Shown here: one piece after another, positions 25,055 to 34,645 of the stretch
How the letters are laid out: each line of letters starts with the position of its first letter
Position numbering within the stretch: the stretch's first letter is position 1
NCBI GenBank assembly: GCA_037138855.1
Contig: JBAXHO010000008.1
Coordinates: forward strand, 1-40,419
Origin: JBAXHO01 sp037138855
GTDB lineage: Bacteria > Patescibacteriota > Dojkabacteria > B142 > OLB20
Reading direction: 5' to 3'
DNA length: 40,419 bases
Position numbers and translations under genes: made by a program
Notes under the pieces: generated by a model
Database searches by the model: none
The model's input: only the letters and a program-made list of their open reading frames with translations
What the model was told of the DNA's origin: nothing

Positions 25055-26593
25055 ATGCTAAGTCAAAAAATCATCCAGCTCACCCATAAAATTATTAATA
25101 GAAAAACAATTTTGTGGATTCTTACTATTATAATTTCCTTTGGATTTGTTGCCTCTGTTGTCAGTCTCAATACAAATGCTGCTACACCAGAAACTGCAGC
25201 CAAGGTTTATTATAACTCATCTGGTGGTGCAATCGAAACCATTCTTGAAGGTTTACCAAATCCCATTATCGGTCATTATCAGGAGACAGAAAAAATAAAC
25301 TGGACAGGATCTACTAAAGAACAACAATTAATAAAACCAGGAGCACTTCACTATCTAGCTTCCTATCAAGCTTCATTATATCAAGCACCTCCAGCCAGTG
25401 GTATTGTTTGGGCACAAGATCAAGTCAATAAAATGAAAGGAATTGATAACCTTACAGTTTATGCAGCTACTGACCCATCACAAACTTCACTTTATTATCC
25501 AGGACAAGGCTACAATCTTTTACGACCAGTTATGGTTCTTTGGCAATGGATTAGAAATATTGTCTATTTCATTTTCATTATTATTATGATCGTGATTGGT
25601 TTAATGGTCTTATTTCGTACCTCACTAGGAGGACAAACTTTGGTCACAATCACCAATTCATTACCTGCAATGCTCTGGGCAATTCTATTAGTTACAATTA
25701 GTTATCCCATTTGCGGATTTGCAGTGGATATGATCTATATTGGTTCCGGGTTTATGCAAAGTATTATGATCACAGGGCCCAATGCTCCTGGTAAAGAATT
25801 TCTTAATAGTAATTTTATTGATAGCATAATAGTCTGGGGCAGTCCCAATGGAAAATATAAAGATGTCAATTACCTGCAACCTGATGATGCGGAAATGAGC
25901 ATTTGGTCTATTTGGGCTACCTCCAACTCAGGAGTTTGCGGTGATGCTGATTGTAAAGAAATTTCTATCATTCCGGATGCACTTGGTAATCATCCAGTAT
26001 TCTCATGGTTTTTAGCCCCAATCAAAACTATGCAATTAGTATCCGGAACATCAGGTGGTAATACCTTAATGGTCTTGTTTCTTGCAATAGCAACTTTTCA
26101 GGCATCAGTGAAAATTCTTTGGGCTTTATTAAAAGCATGGGCTACTTTGATACTGGCGCCTATTTGGTCGCCTGTTATCCTTATGGCTGCTGCAATCCCT
26201 GGAAATTCAGGAAAAACTCTTAGCTCATTAATAAGAACCTTAGCAACTGCAAGTCTGACTTTTGTTGCCATCTATGCTACCTTTCTTTTCATGGTAGTTG
26301 TAGGACAAAGTACCAATTTTACTGGTTCATATAAATCAATTGGAGAATTATCATTTATGCCTCCACTGCTTGGCTATGGATATGATCAAACTGGTATTGG
26401 CGGTACTAATCTTGTTAAAACTTTATTAATTTTTGTTTTATTTATGTTCGCGCCTACAATTCCTGATTTGGTAGCCAGCATTATCAAACCACCACCATTA
26501 AGTGAATTCTTAAAACAAACAGGTAGAAATATTCAATCTGGTGTCAGCAAACCTAAAGAGTGGTATGACTCCCGAAGAAATAATAAAAAATAA
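25055..26593 (+). CDS. VirB6/TrbL-like polytopic membrane protein
   Basis: 512 residues. An N-terminal signal or first span (about 19-38) is followed by an external region of about 120 residues, then spans at about 166-187, 203-235, 336-360, 361-381, 398-418 and 453-475. The WATLILAPIWSPVILMAAAIPG stretch and the overall layout resemble VirB6/TrbL inner-membrane channel proteins of type IV secretion systems, which are common in CPR genomes. An external loop carries CGDADC (295-300), a possible disulfide. First gene of a four-gene operon with tight junctions. No VirB4 or VirD4 ATPase is in the window, so the machine is either split over the genome or a reduced one. Confidence 0.7.
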   Translation: MLSQKIIQLTHKIINRKTILWILTIIISFGFVASVVSLNTNAATPETAAKVYYNSSGGAIETILEGLPNPIIGHYQETEKINWTGSTKEQQLIKPGALHYLASYQASLYQAPPASGIVWAQDQVNKMKGIDNLTVYAATDPSQTSLYYPGQGYNLLRPVMVLWQWIRNIVYFIFIIIMIVIGLMVLFRTSLGGQTLVTITNSLPAMLWAILLVTISYPICGFAVDMIYIGSGFMQSIMITGPNAPGKEFLNSNFIDSIIVWGSPNGKYKDVNYLQPDDAEMSIWSIWATSNSGVCGDADCKEISIIPDALGNHPVFSWFLAPIKTMQLVSGTSGGNTLMVLFLAIATFQASVKILWALLKAWATLILAPIWSPVILMAAAIPGNSGKTLSSLIRTLATASLTFVAIYATFLFMVVVGQSTNFTGSYKSIGELSFMPPLLGYGYDQTGIGGTNLVKTLLIFVLFMFAPTIPDLVASIIKPPPLSEFLKQTGRNIQSGVSKPKEWYDSRRNNKK

Positions 26594-26599
26594 TAATGT

Positions 26600-27751
26600 A
26601 TGAACACACTAGACGAAAAAATTCATAACTTACTTATTCTTGAAAAAAATCTGGTAAAAACATTTGGGCCAAAGGTATTAAATTATATTACAGTTTTTGA
26701 TCCGGATATTGATTTTCAAATCAATTTTCCCAAATTAAATGTAAACAGCAAAAATCTTTTAGAAACATTTAATTCAAAAACGCTGGAGTTGCTAAAAATG
26801 ACCGGTATTACACCGGAAATAAATGGTAGTTCATTACAAGAAAATTATCTGCAAATTTCCAAAGAATTGTATACTACCCGATTTGTGCAAGCACGGCTTC
26901 TTTTTGCAGAATATTGTCTAGTAAGAATTCGCAGTAAAATGGAAATGCAATTAATTACAAATTTTCCCAATTTAGACCTGCCACAAAATACATTTACTAT
27001 AGAAAAAGAGGATCTTATTCCCCCTGATGAATTTGGGAATGTTGATACACAATCGTTGATTACAAACGAAAAAAATTCGCACCTTATTGCCAATACTCTA
27101 AGTACCATTGGCAATCTGGAAAATGTCTCTCGAAAATTATTGCAAGATCTTGACCAAATCACAATAAAAGGAATGACACCATTTATGTATAAAGAACAAC
27201 TATTGCTTTTAAATGAAGATTTAGCAACGCATTGTTTAGAATATTTTTCCAGTTTTATATATTCTTATTTAGAAAAAGGATTGACCCCAACAAATGCAAA
27301 AGCAAATATTTGTAGCTTTTATCAAGAACAATTCGTACTAAACCCAAATGATTATCCTGTAACCTTAACAAAATTTATCGAGGAAATTAAAATAATTTTA
27401 CAAACAAATCTATTAAAAATTCCTGATATTTATCCGGAAACAAAACAAGTTTTATTTTCCGATTATTTAGATTTAGTAAAGTTATACATCCAAGAAGGCT
27501 CTTTCTTGCCTCAAACATATTTTAAAATCAGTTTTCAAGAACCTGATCCAGAAAATATTCTTGAAAAACCTTATCAGTTAATAATTGCTGCGTTTTTAAT
27601 AAATGATGATGGCGAAATTGATAAATATCCAATAGAAACTTATGGAGTTGAACTTACTACAGCTGCAAAGAGTCTCATTTTTGAGGCAGTAACAAATAAT
27701 CTAATCAATCCTTTATACACCATTGAAAATTATTTAGAAATTAAAAACTGA
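26600..27751 (+). CDS. Hypothetical soluble protein of the VirB6-like operon
   Basis: 383 residues without signal peptide or membrane spans; acidic, rich in Leu, Ile, Asn and Glu, predicted helical. No motif or family is recognised. It begins 6 bp after the VirB6-like stop, and its TGA shares one base with the ATG of the next gene (27751), so it is made together with both. Most likely a cytoplasmic component of the same complex. Confidence 0.75.
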   Translation: MNTLDEKIHNLLILEKNLVKTFGPKVLNYITVFDPDIDFQINFPKLNVNSKNLLETFNSKTLELLKMTGITPEINGSSLQENYLQISKELYTTRFVQARLLFAEYCLVRIRSKMEMQLITNFPNLDLPQNTFTIEKEDLIPPDEFGNVDTQSLITNEKNSHLIANTLSTIGNLENVSRKLLQDLDQITIKGMTPFMYKEQLLLLNEDLATHCLEYFSSFIYSYLEKGLTPTNAKANICSFYQEQFVLNPNDYPVTLTKFIEEIKIILQTNLLKIPDIYPETKQVLFSDYLDLVKLYIQEGSFLPQTYFKISFQEPDPENILEKPYQLIIAAFLINDDGEIDKYPIETYGVELTTAAKSLIFEAVTNNLINPLYTIENYLEIKN

Positions 27752-28698
27752 TGGCAACAAATCGTTATGCAATCCCTTTGAGAAATGATGCTTACAAAAT
27801 CTTTAAGCAAAAATTTTTTGATATGCGTAACCCTTTTCAATTTTCATTTAATTTGAGACAACTTAAGCAATTACTAAGCTGGGCTTCCCCCAATGGAAAA
27901 TCAAAATTATATCTTAAACTCCATCCCTATCGAGTTCCTAGACATGATGTAACCTTACTAAATAATAACCAAACGCAATATAAAGCAAGTTTAGTAAAAC
28001 GTTTAAAAGCTTACTTAAATGATGAACGCGTTCAAAAACTTTCAGATGATAGGAAAATTAACATGCGTTATTTACTAAATAATAAAAATATCGAAGCATT
28101 CCAAACTTTACTTCAATGGTCTTCGTATTTTAAAAAAGGGGAAACAACTAGTAAAGGTGATCTTAAAAAAATGTACGCTGAATATTTGGGTATCAAAGAT
28201 AAATATCCACCAATATCTCTATCCGATGATTATGCCGTCAACAATCAAAAATTATTGGATAACATGCTTGCCAATGTATATGCAGACTTTTCCCATGGTG
28301 ATGAAAATGAACCAATTGATAATTATGGAGCACATTATATTTTAAATGAAGAACTTAAAAGACTTCGTAATAGAAATTTTTTTGCTGAGAGTTGGGCACG
28401 TTATAAAAGGAGAGAAGATGAACGCTTAAATCTTAGAGCTAGACAGGCTGCAATTAAATCTCAAAAAAAAGACTTGGCCTTAGAAAAGGCAAAAATTGAA
28501 AAACAATATACCGAAGCTAAACAAGCAGAAATGCGCCAACAAATCGAAAAACTACAAAAGGAAGGTGATGCGGCCAAGGGATTATCCTCAACAGCGTCAA
28601 ACCCCTCTGGAGCAAACACTACTACTCAATATGAAAACTCGCAACCAATTGAAGTTACACCCGGTTCTGCAACTGACTTTAACGTAACACAAACTTAA
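27751..28698 (+). CDS. Hypothetical basic protein with C-terminal coiled coil
   Basis: 315 residues, no signal peptide or membrane span. The N-terminal 200 residues are basic and aromatic (for example FQFSFNLRQLKQLL). Residues about 210-270 form a strongly charged Arg/Lys/Glu/Gln coiled coil, and the final 45 are a Ser/Thr/Asn/Pro-rich tail. It overlaps the preceding gene by one base and ends 7 bp before the 1377-aa gene. No function is recognised; the coiled coil suggests a scaffolding or assembly role. Confidence 0.75.
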   Translation: MATNRYAIPLRNDAYKIFKQKFFDMRNPFQFSFNLRQLKQLLSWASPNGKSKLYLKLHPYRVPRHDVTLLNNNQTQYKASLVKRLKAYLNDERVQKLSDDRKINMRYLLNNKNIEAFQTLLQWSSYFKKGETTSKGDLKKMYAEYLGIKDKYPPISLSDDYAVNNQKLLDNMLANVYADFSHGDENEPIDNYGAHYILNEELKRLRNRNFFAESWARYKRREDERLNLRARQAAIKSQKKDLALEKAKIEKQYTEAKQAEMRQQIEKLQKEGDAAKGLSSTASNPSGANTTTQYENSQPIEVTPGSATDFNVTQT

Positions 28699-28705
28699 TA
28701 TAAAA

Positions 28706-31700
28706 ATGGCAAATACAACTGCATTAACAATTAAAAAGATTGAAGGTTTATCTATACCTTTAGAAGCAATAACAATTACTCCTGGTTCCTTTCCTGGCCT
28801 ACTTCATATCCGCATTGCTCCAGAAGTAATCATTCCACCTGGAGATACCTACGTAAAAATATCTGCAATTGATCCAGAAGGAAATGAAAATATCATAAAC
28901 TTTGAATTACATAATTCTACTGGAAAAGCTCCAATTGTCCAAGGAGATATAAAACTCCAAATCAAACTTGGTGAAATAATTAATGTTCCTGTTTCCGCAT
29001 CTGATCCGCAAAACTTACCTCTCAAATATTCTATCGACCCTACTAACAAGCCAGCATGGATCGAAATAGCACCTGATAGTAATATTATTAATGGGCAAGC
29101 CATAGAGGCGGGGACTTCATATTGTATAATAATCGTTGACAATGGAGTAGAAAAAACAAAAGTTCAATTAACAATTGAGGTAGAAGATGCTGATCTTAGA
29201 CCAATTATCAAAAAAATTCCCAGTGCAGAAACAACCAAGGTAATTGTTGATAACCCCAATTTTTCTTTTCAAATTGAAGCAGACAATCCATTTCCCAATA
29301 CTGATTTGGAATATTTGATCCTTGCTGATGAAGATTCTGACTGGTTAAAAATTGATACAGAAAGTGGTGTACTTACTGGTATCCCAAAAACAATTGGCAG
29401 AGTCATTGCTACAGCAATTATTAGCAATAGTCCAAATAGCAAACGAATGGTTGATTTTGATTTAGAAGTTATTGCAGCGCCCGAAGGCGACCAAACTGAT
29501 CCTGCACTGGCACCAGAAATATTACATGTACCAGAAGAAGATATTGAGCTTGGTAGCAATTGGGGAGAGCAAATTTTAATAAATAATCCGGATGAAGAAA
29601 CAGCATGTACCTTTGAATTTACTGATTTTAATGATGAAAGTTGGATCAAATATGATAATCGTATTGGATTTATTTATGGAACTCCTTTAAACACAGGAAC
29701 CTTATCCGGTAAAGTTACTGTCAGTAATAAACATGGAGCAGTTTCTCAAAATTTTTCAGTTAAAATTATTTCTAAAAAAAGTCTTCTCCCGGAAATCACA
29801 AGATATCCAGATGAATCAATCACCATTTATGCCCGCGAGTCTTTCGTTTTTCAAATAAATGCAACAAATCCGCTTATTGGTGAAAAAGAAAAATTAAAAT
29901 ATACACTTGATAAAGACGAATCATCACGCTGGCTATTTATCAATCAAGATACTGGTCGAATGGATGGTATTCCTCCAAAACCAGGAAAAATTTGGGCTGT
30001 TATTTATGTAATTAATAGTAAGGGACAAAGTAAACAAGAAATTTCACTTTTAATCCAGGAAGCAAGAAGTGCCGATGTCAAATTTAAACCAATTCTCAAC
30101 CCAGTCACCATTTATGCTGAAGCTGGAAAGTATTTCAAGACTCAAATAAATGTTAGAAATCCGGAAGCAATTACCAGTCAAAAAAATTTAACTCCTCCAT
30201 TGATTTATATTTCAATAAAAGATGCACCTAATGATATTAATTGGCTTAGTGTATATCCGAGTATTCATTTAATCACAGGTCAATATAAGGATCCAGTAGC
30301 TAAAGGCAAAAGAAAAGAGTTTGTATTTACTCTGGTAGCAGATAATGGAAGTGCAAGAGCAACCACGAGTTTAACTATCTGGGTGATTTCCAGATTAACC
30401 AATATAAAGAAACCAAAAGATCAAAGTAAAGAACATGATGTATTAAAACGAAGAGAGCTGGCAATTATCAAAGCAATTGCCACAGGTAATCCCTTCATTT
30501 TAGCGGGTATGCCGAAAATAATTACACCCAGTTATATTGAAGAAAGCAAACAATGGGCTAAAGGGAAAATTCGGGAAAAGAAAGCTGCACTTGGATACTG
30601 GGCACTGGACAAGTTTGATCAGCATATTTTTAATCCTGTAAATGAATGGACTACCTTTCATATTAAGCAACCTATCCAAAAGAAAATCCAAAAAATTAAA
30701 CTAAATATCGGAAAAGGGATAGTTAATTTAGCACGAGATCGTAAATCAGGTTTTCGCCCGATATTTGTTTTCGCCAGAAATGTAAAAAGAAAAAAGAAAA
30801 AAGCTGGTTTTGTAAAAGCTTTAATTTCAGAAATCCTTAAAAGAAGTGTAGAGGGTCTTTTAAAATTTGCGGTCAAAGCAATAAGATTTGCTTCCAAAGT
30901 AGCTAAATCTATACCTGGCGTCAAACAGCTTTCTAATGCCATAGGAAATTCCAGTACTAGTCAGTGGATGAAACTAAAATTTGAGAAATTTGCCACATCT
31001 CCTTTAGGACAAAAAATACTAACAAAATTAAATATCAACAGCCATATTCAAGGCTTAATTTCAAAACTTGATGATGTAGATTTTATTTCCCGAATTGGCG
31101 ATAAAATTGTTCGAATCAAAAATGGACTAGTAAGTGTTGTTACTTTTACTGGAAATGTATTAAAAACAGTTGGACTAGGATTTAACTTAGCTGGCAATTT
31201 GATTTCTAATAAAGCTTTATTGACAGGTGGTCTCCTCGGAGCAGCAGCTTTTGCAGTCACACAGAGTCCAGTTGTAGCAGTTTTATTTACTGGAGCGGGC
31301 GTAGGGGTAGGTGCTTATCATAATTTTCTCTCTCAAATGCCGCGAGAACTAAGCCTAGGAAATAGTTTTTATGATAAGTTAAATAATAATGTTGGAAACT
31401 TCCAACGTGCAAATGGCTGGGGACAATACAATATGAAAAATATCAACCCCGGAAATATTGAAGAAATTGCAAATAGTCTCAAAGGTAAAACAAGTATTTT
31501 TACAAGAAATCAAACTCTCTTTCGTTCGACAAATGCTGGTCTACTAACCGGATCAATCGGTGCAATAATTGGATCTTTCTTCGGTGGACCTGCAGGGGCA
31601 ATGATTGGAGGAGCTGTTGGTTTTGCCGGTGGTTTTGCTGGACAGATGATCTACGATCGCTATTTTGGAAAAATTATTGCTTCTGCACTTGAAAAACAGG

Positions 31701-32839
31701 GAGGATTTTTAGCTAAACTTGCCTGTATTCCAAGCACAGTAATTCTAGGGAAGATATTAGGTAATGTCTGGTTAGTCGATCAACTAAGATTAATTGATAA
31801 AGTTTATCATGGCGACTTTGCCCGTTATCTTAAAGATAACTGGTCTAGCGCTAATATTTTTGCTTTGGCTATGAACTCACTTGGTGCCTGGGGATATCTT
31901 CAATCTTCAATGCAAATTGGAAAATACTTCGTGACTGTAGCTGCTGAGAAGTTGCTAGGGGCAGCAGTAGGCGGAGGATTGTTAGGAGCTGCTTTTACCT
32001 TTGCAACAATGGCTGGATCATTAATTGGAATGGTTGCAGGCTATTTTATCGGCTCATGGTTAGGATTTGGAACTGGCATAGCTGCGATCACAGGTGCAGC
32101 TATAGGTGGAGCAGCTGGAGCAATCGTAGGTACTGCAATTACTGCTGGTGTCATTGGTCTTTCCAGTGGAATACTAGCACCTTTCGTCATTCCGATTGGC
32201 TTAGCAATTACTGCAGTTACATCGGCTATAGGATCAGTAATTGGCCAATTTATCGGTTGGAAATGGTTTGATAAAACATTAGGTACAGCCATGAATGGCA
32301 TCATGACTACAATTAATATTTTTCAAGCTATCTTAAGTATCTCACAAATTATGATGTCTAGGGCAAATTCCGATAGTATCGTTGTATTGATGTTTTCAAC
32401 TATTTCACTTGTTACAATTTTAGATCAAACAGCCAATCAATCAGGCTCCTCCAATTGTATCGAACAAGGTTCATGTGGTGATCCAGCAGCCTCTGCCACT
32501 TTTGATAGCAATAATCAGATCAATCTTGGTTATTACAATATTAAATTATTAAATTCACCCACGGCTAGCTGGGATTATCCATCAATTCAAAAAATTCTTA
32601 TTATTTTAAAAGAGCTTGATTCTTCCAATAATTTCAATCAGGAAAATCGTCCGATTTATCTTACTCAAGGTAACGATGCCATATTTACTGATCCCAGTTT
32701 TATCCTTATCAGTATCGATCTCAATCAGCTTAATGCCAATGTCACTTTGGAAGAACGCTTAGGAGAAGCAATACAAATTAAAAGTGATACTCAGGAAGGG
32801 GACAATCCATTACAAAAAACTGCTCAAACGCTACTATAA
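28706..32839 (+). CDS. 1377-aa protein: five Ig-like repeats plus glycine-zipper membrane region
   Basis: The N-terminal half has about five repeats of the putative-Ig (He_PIG/cadherin-like) type, residues about 70-565, each with the W(L/I)-[3-5]-G-[LIF]-G-P signature: DWLKIDTESGVLTGIP, SWIKYDNRIGFIYGTP, RWLFINQDTGRMDGIP and two looser ones. A basic linker follows (about 570-745). The second half holds Gly-zipper hydrophobic blocks near 821-871, 945-985 and 1086-1188 (repeated GxxxG as in GAAIGGAAGAIVG) and a hydrophobic stretch near 1195-1238, then a 137-residue tail. There is no N-terminal signal peptide, odd for an Ig-repeat protein. It is the last gene of the VirB6-like operon, so it may be exported by that system or insert as a pore. 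Confidence 0.75.
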   Translation: MANTTALTIKKIEGLSIPLEAITITPGSFPGLLHIRIAPEVIIPPGDTYVKISAIDPEGNENIINFELHNSTGKAPIVQGDIKLQIKLGEIINVPVSASDPQNLPLKYSIDPTNKPAWIEIAPDSNIINGQAIEAGTSYCIIIVDNGVEKTKVQLTIEVEDADLRPIIKKIPSAETTKVIVDNPNFSFQIEADNPFPNTDLEYLILADEDSDWLKIDTESGVLTGIPKTIGRVIATAIISNSPNSKRMVDFDLEVIAAPEGDQTDPALAPEILHVPEEDIELGSNWGEQILINNPDEETACTFEFTDFNDESWIKYDNRIGFIYGTPLNTGTLSGKVTVSNKHGAVSQNFSVKIISKKSLLPEITRYPDESITIYARESFVFQINATNPLIGEKEKLKYTLDKDESSRWLFINQDTGRMDGIPPKPGKIWAVIYVINSKGQSKQEISLLIQEARSADVKFKPILNPVTIYAEAGKYFKTQINVRNPEAITSQKNLTPPLIYISIKDAPNDINWLSVYPSIHLITGQYKDPVAKGKRKEFVFTLVADNGSARATTSLTIWVISRLTNIKKPKDQSKEHDVLKRRELAIIKAIATGNPFILAGMPKIITPSYIEESKQWAKGKIREKKAALGYWALDKFDQHIFNPVNEWTTFHIKQPIQKKIQKIKLNIGKGIVNLARDRKSGFRPIFVFARNVKRKKKKAGFVKALISEILKRSVEGLLKFAVKAIRFASKVAKSIPGVKQLSNAIGNSSTSQWMKLKFEKFATSPLGQKILTKLNINSHIQGLISKLDDVDFISRIGDKIVRIKNGLVSVVTFTGNVLKTVGLGFNLAGNLISNKALLTGGLLGAAAFAVTQSPVVAVLFTGAGVGVGAYHNFLSQMPRELSLGNSFYDKLNNNVGNFQRANGWGQYNMKNINPGNIEEIANSLKGKTSIFTRNQTLFRSTNAGLLTGSIGAIIGSFFGGPAGAMIGGAVGFAGGFAGQMIYDRYFGKIIASALEKQGGFLAKLACIPSTVILGKILGNVWLVDQLRLIDKVYHGDFARYLKDNWSSANIFALAMNSLGAWGYLQSSMQIGKYFVTVAAEKLLGAAVGGGLLGAAFTFATMAGSLIGMVAGYFIGSWLGFGTGIAAITGAAIGGAAGAIVGTAITAGVIGLSSGILAPFVIPIGLAITAVTSAIGSVIGQFIGWKWFDKTLGTAMNGIMTTINIFQAILSISQIMMSRANSDSIVVLMFSTISLVTILDQTANQSGSSNCIEQGSCGDPAASATFDSNNQINLGYYNIKLLNSPTASWDYPSIQKILIILKELDSSNNFNQENRPIYLTQGNDAIFTDPSFILISIDLNQLNANVTLEERLGEAIQIKSDTQEGDNPLQKTAQTLL

Positions 32840-32860
32840 ATAGCAAGAGAAAATTGCAAA

Positions 32861-32905
32861 ATATCTAGTATCTAGTATCTGGTATCTGGTATCTGGTATC
32901 TGGTA
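32861..32905. repeat. Heptad array between convergent genes
   Basis: GTA at 32868, 32875, 32882, 32889, 32896 and 32903; the last units are GTATCTG repeats. It starts 22 bp after the stop of the 1377-aa gene. Confidence 0.9.
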
Positions 32906-33031
32906 AAAAATTATAAATACCAAATACAAAGTTGCAATTGGGAATATTCTATTTTTATAATTCTTTTAGATTCCTATATTCTTAGATTCTTATCTATACT
33001 CCAGATTCGTTCACCAATCACCGTTTTCACT

Positions 33032-34645
33032 TCAATTATCACTAGTAGTATTTGAGCTTTCTTCTTCATCAGTATTAAGGGCAATGCCATAATCATCATG
33101 TACTTTGGCACCTTCAGTAGCTACCTGAGTATCCATATTTTCTCCATCAGCTGAAATTGGTTTATCAGCTTCAAAATCTTTGAGCCAGGCAGGAATTTCT
33201 TCATTAGCATATGAACTAGGCATTTGCATGGCATCACTCGGAGCGCTTGATACCGGAGTACTGGATTCATTAAAGCTTGTCACTTCCGGCGTAGAACTCG
33301 TAAATTCACCTGATTCTCCCAATGATTGTTCACCAATTTCAGGAGCAAAAGTACTTTCAGCAATGGGAGCTGACTCTGCCATTTCAGTCGCCGGCATAAA
33401 ATCCTGTGGCGAAGTATAATTAACTGTCACAGGTATCCCTGCATCTATCGCCGTCGACGATGTCATAGGAGATATCACTTCAGGTTCTTTAGTTTGAGAA
33501 CTGGATTGTAAAAAAACATTTTGTTTACGTTTATTATTTTGGTAAAAAAGAAACCAGGGAATAAAAAGCATAAGTAATCCTAAACACAAAATTACTGTAC
33601 CAATAGAAATATTTTTAGTAGTAAAAATTGTCGCAGTAGTTCCGCTGTCTTTAGAAATCAAAACTTTCCAATCTACAGTTTTTTCATTATTATTTGAATC
33701 TTTTACCAAAATTGAAAAATCATGAGTGGTAAAACTAAGATCAGATTTTAATATACATGAATACATAGTTTGAGCCAAAGTACAATCAGCCAAGGTTTTT
33801 ATGTCTTTTTGGTCAATTGTAAAATTTATGTTTGCCGGATCAATTGTGGCATCTTTAGAAGCAAAAATCTCAAGTGAAATATTCGGACGAACATTATTAA
33901 TGACAGCATTAATTGCCGGACTTTTCACATTGATAGCCAGATCAGTACTAGTAATATCGTCATTCTTAACAGTAAATCTTGGACTAATAACCTCAGATAA
34001 TACGGCATTATTATCTTCTGCTAAGAGTTTTAAATAATATTGACCTGATGATAAAGTGGTAGTATCCCACTCGAAAGCTGTTTTATTTACTGCTAATTCC
34101 TGAATATCATTCCATTGAATCCCGTCACTAGTATAAGATAATAAAAATCTTTTTAAATTTTCACTGGGAGCGATTTGCCATTCTATTTTTTTATTGTCTT
34201 TGGAATAAATCGAATAGGCATTGGGTGTAATAAAGGCTAATTCATAAAAAGGCTGATCAGAAATATTGATTATAAATAACTGTTCATCGAAACCACCTTT
34301 TCGATCAGTAACTATCACCTGAATCTCATACAAACCTTTGCTTTGCAAACTACCAGTGGATGCTATCAGACCCTGATCAGATGTAATCGTAATAAAATCT
34401 GGAGCAATTGCCAAATAATAATAAAGCGGATCATTATCCTGATCTTCCGCAATTATCTGATAACTAAAGGCATTACCTAACTTAATATTCAATGGAGTTG
34501 GCACAGAAACAATATGTGGAGCTTTATTATTTTGGGCTACATCCTGGGTAGGCAAACTTGTTTGACCAAACACACTATTCTGGAAAGGAATTATCCATAA
34601 AACCAGAATGATAAAAAATGATAAGATAAATAATTTTTGCCTCAA
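33032..34645 (-). CDS. Membrane protein with Ig-like external domains
   Basis: 537 residues. Signal peptide 1-27 (hydrophobic run ending VFG-Q); a putative-Ig/cadherin-like domain about 42-128 (IIAEDQDNDPLYYYL, TSDQGLIASTG); one or two further beta-rich domains about 130-330, with Cys288 and Cys297 that may form a disulfide; one membrane span about 346-367; then a cytoplasmic tail of 170 residues rich in Ser, Thr, Glu and Pro. Its start overlaps the stop of the solute-binding lipoprotein gene by ATGA, so the two are coupled. A surface-binding or sensor role is plausible. It converges with the 1377-aa gene, which carries related domains. Confidence 0.78.
   Translation of the reverse strand: MRQKLFILSFFIILVLWIIPFQNSVFGQTSLPTQDVAQNNKAPHIVSVPTPLNIKLGNAFSYQIIAEDQDNDPLYYYLAIAPDFITITSDQGLIASTGSLQSKGLYEIQVIVTDRKGGFDEQLFIINISDQPFYELAFITPNAYSIYSKDNKKIEWQIAPSENLKRFLLSYTSDGIQWNDIQELAVNKTAFEWDTTTLSSGQYYLKLLAEDNNAVLSEVISPRFTVKNDDITSTDLAINVKSPAINAVINNVRPNISLEIFASKDATIDPANINFTIDQKDIKTLADCTLAQTMYSCILKSDLSFTTHDFSILVKDSNNNEKTVDWKVLISKDSGTTATIFTTKNISIGTVILCLGLLMLFIPWFLFYQNNKRKQNVFLQSSSQTKEPEVISPMTSSTAIDAGIPVTVNYTSPQDFMPATEMAESAPIAESTFAPEIGEQSLGESGEFTSSTPEVTSFNESSTPVSSAPSDAMQMPSSYANEEIPAWLKDFEADKPISADGENMDTQVATEGAKVHDDYGIALNTDEEESSNTTSDN

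Noticed and set aside
32041..32304. Ala/Pro/Ile-rich minus-strand ORF
   Set aside because: It is the mirror of the Gly/Ala-rich glycine-zipper coding region, whose composition keeps the opposite frame open.
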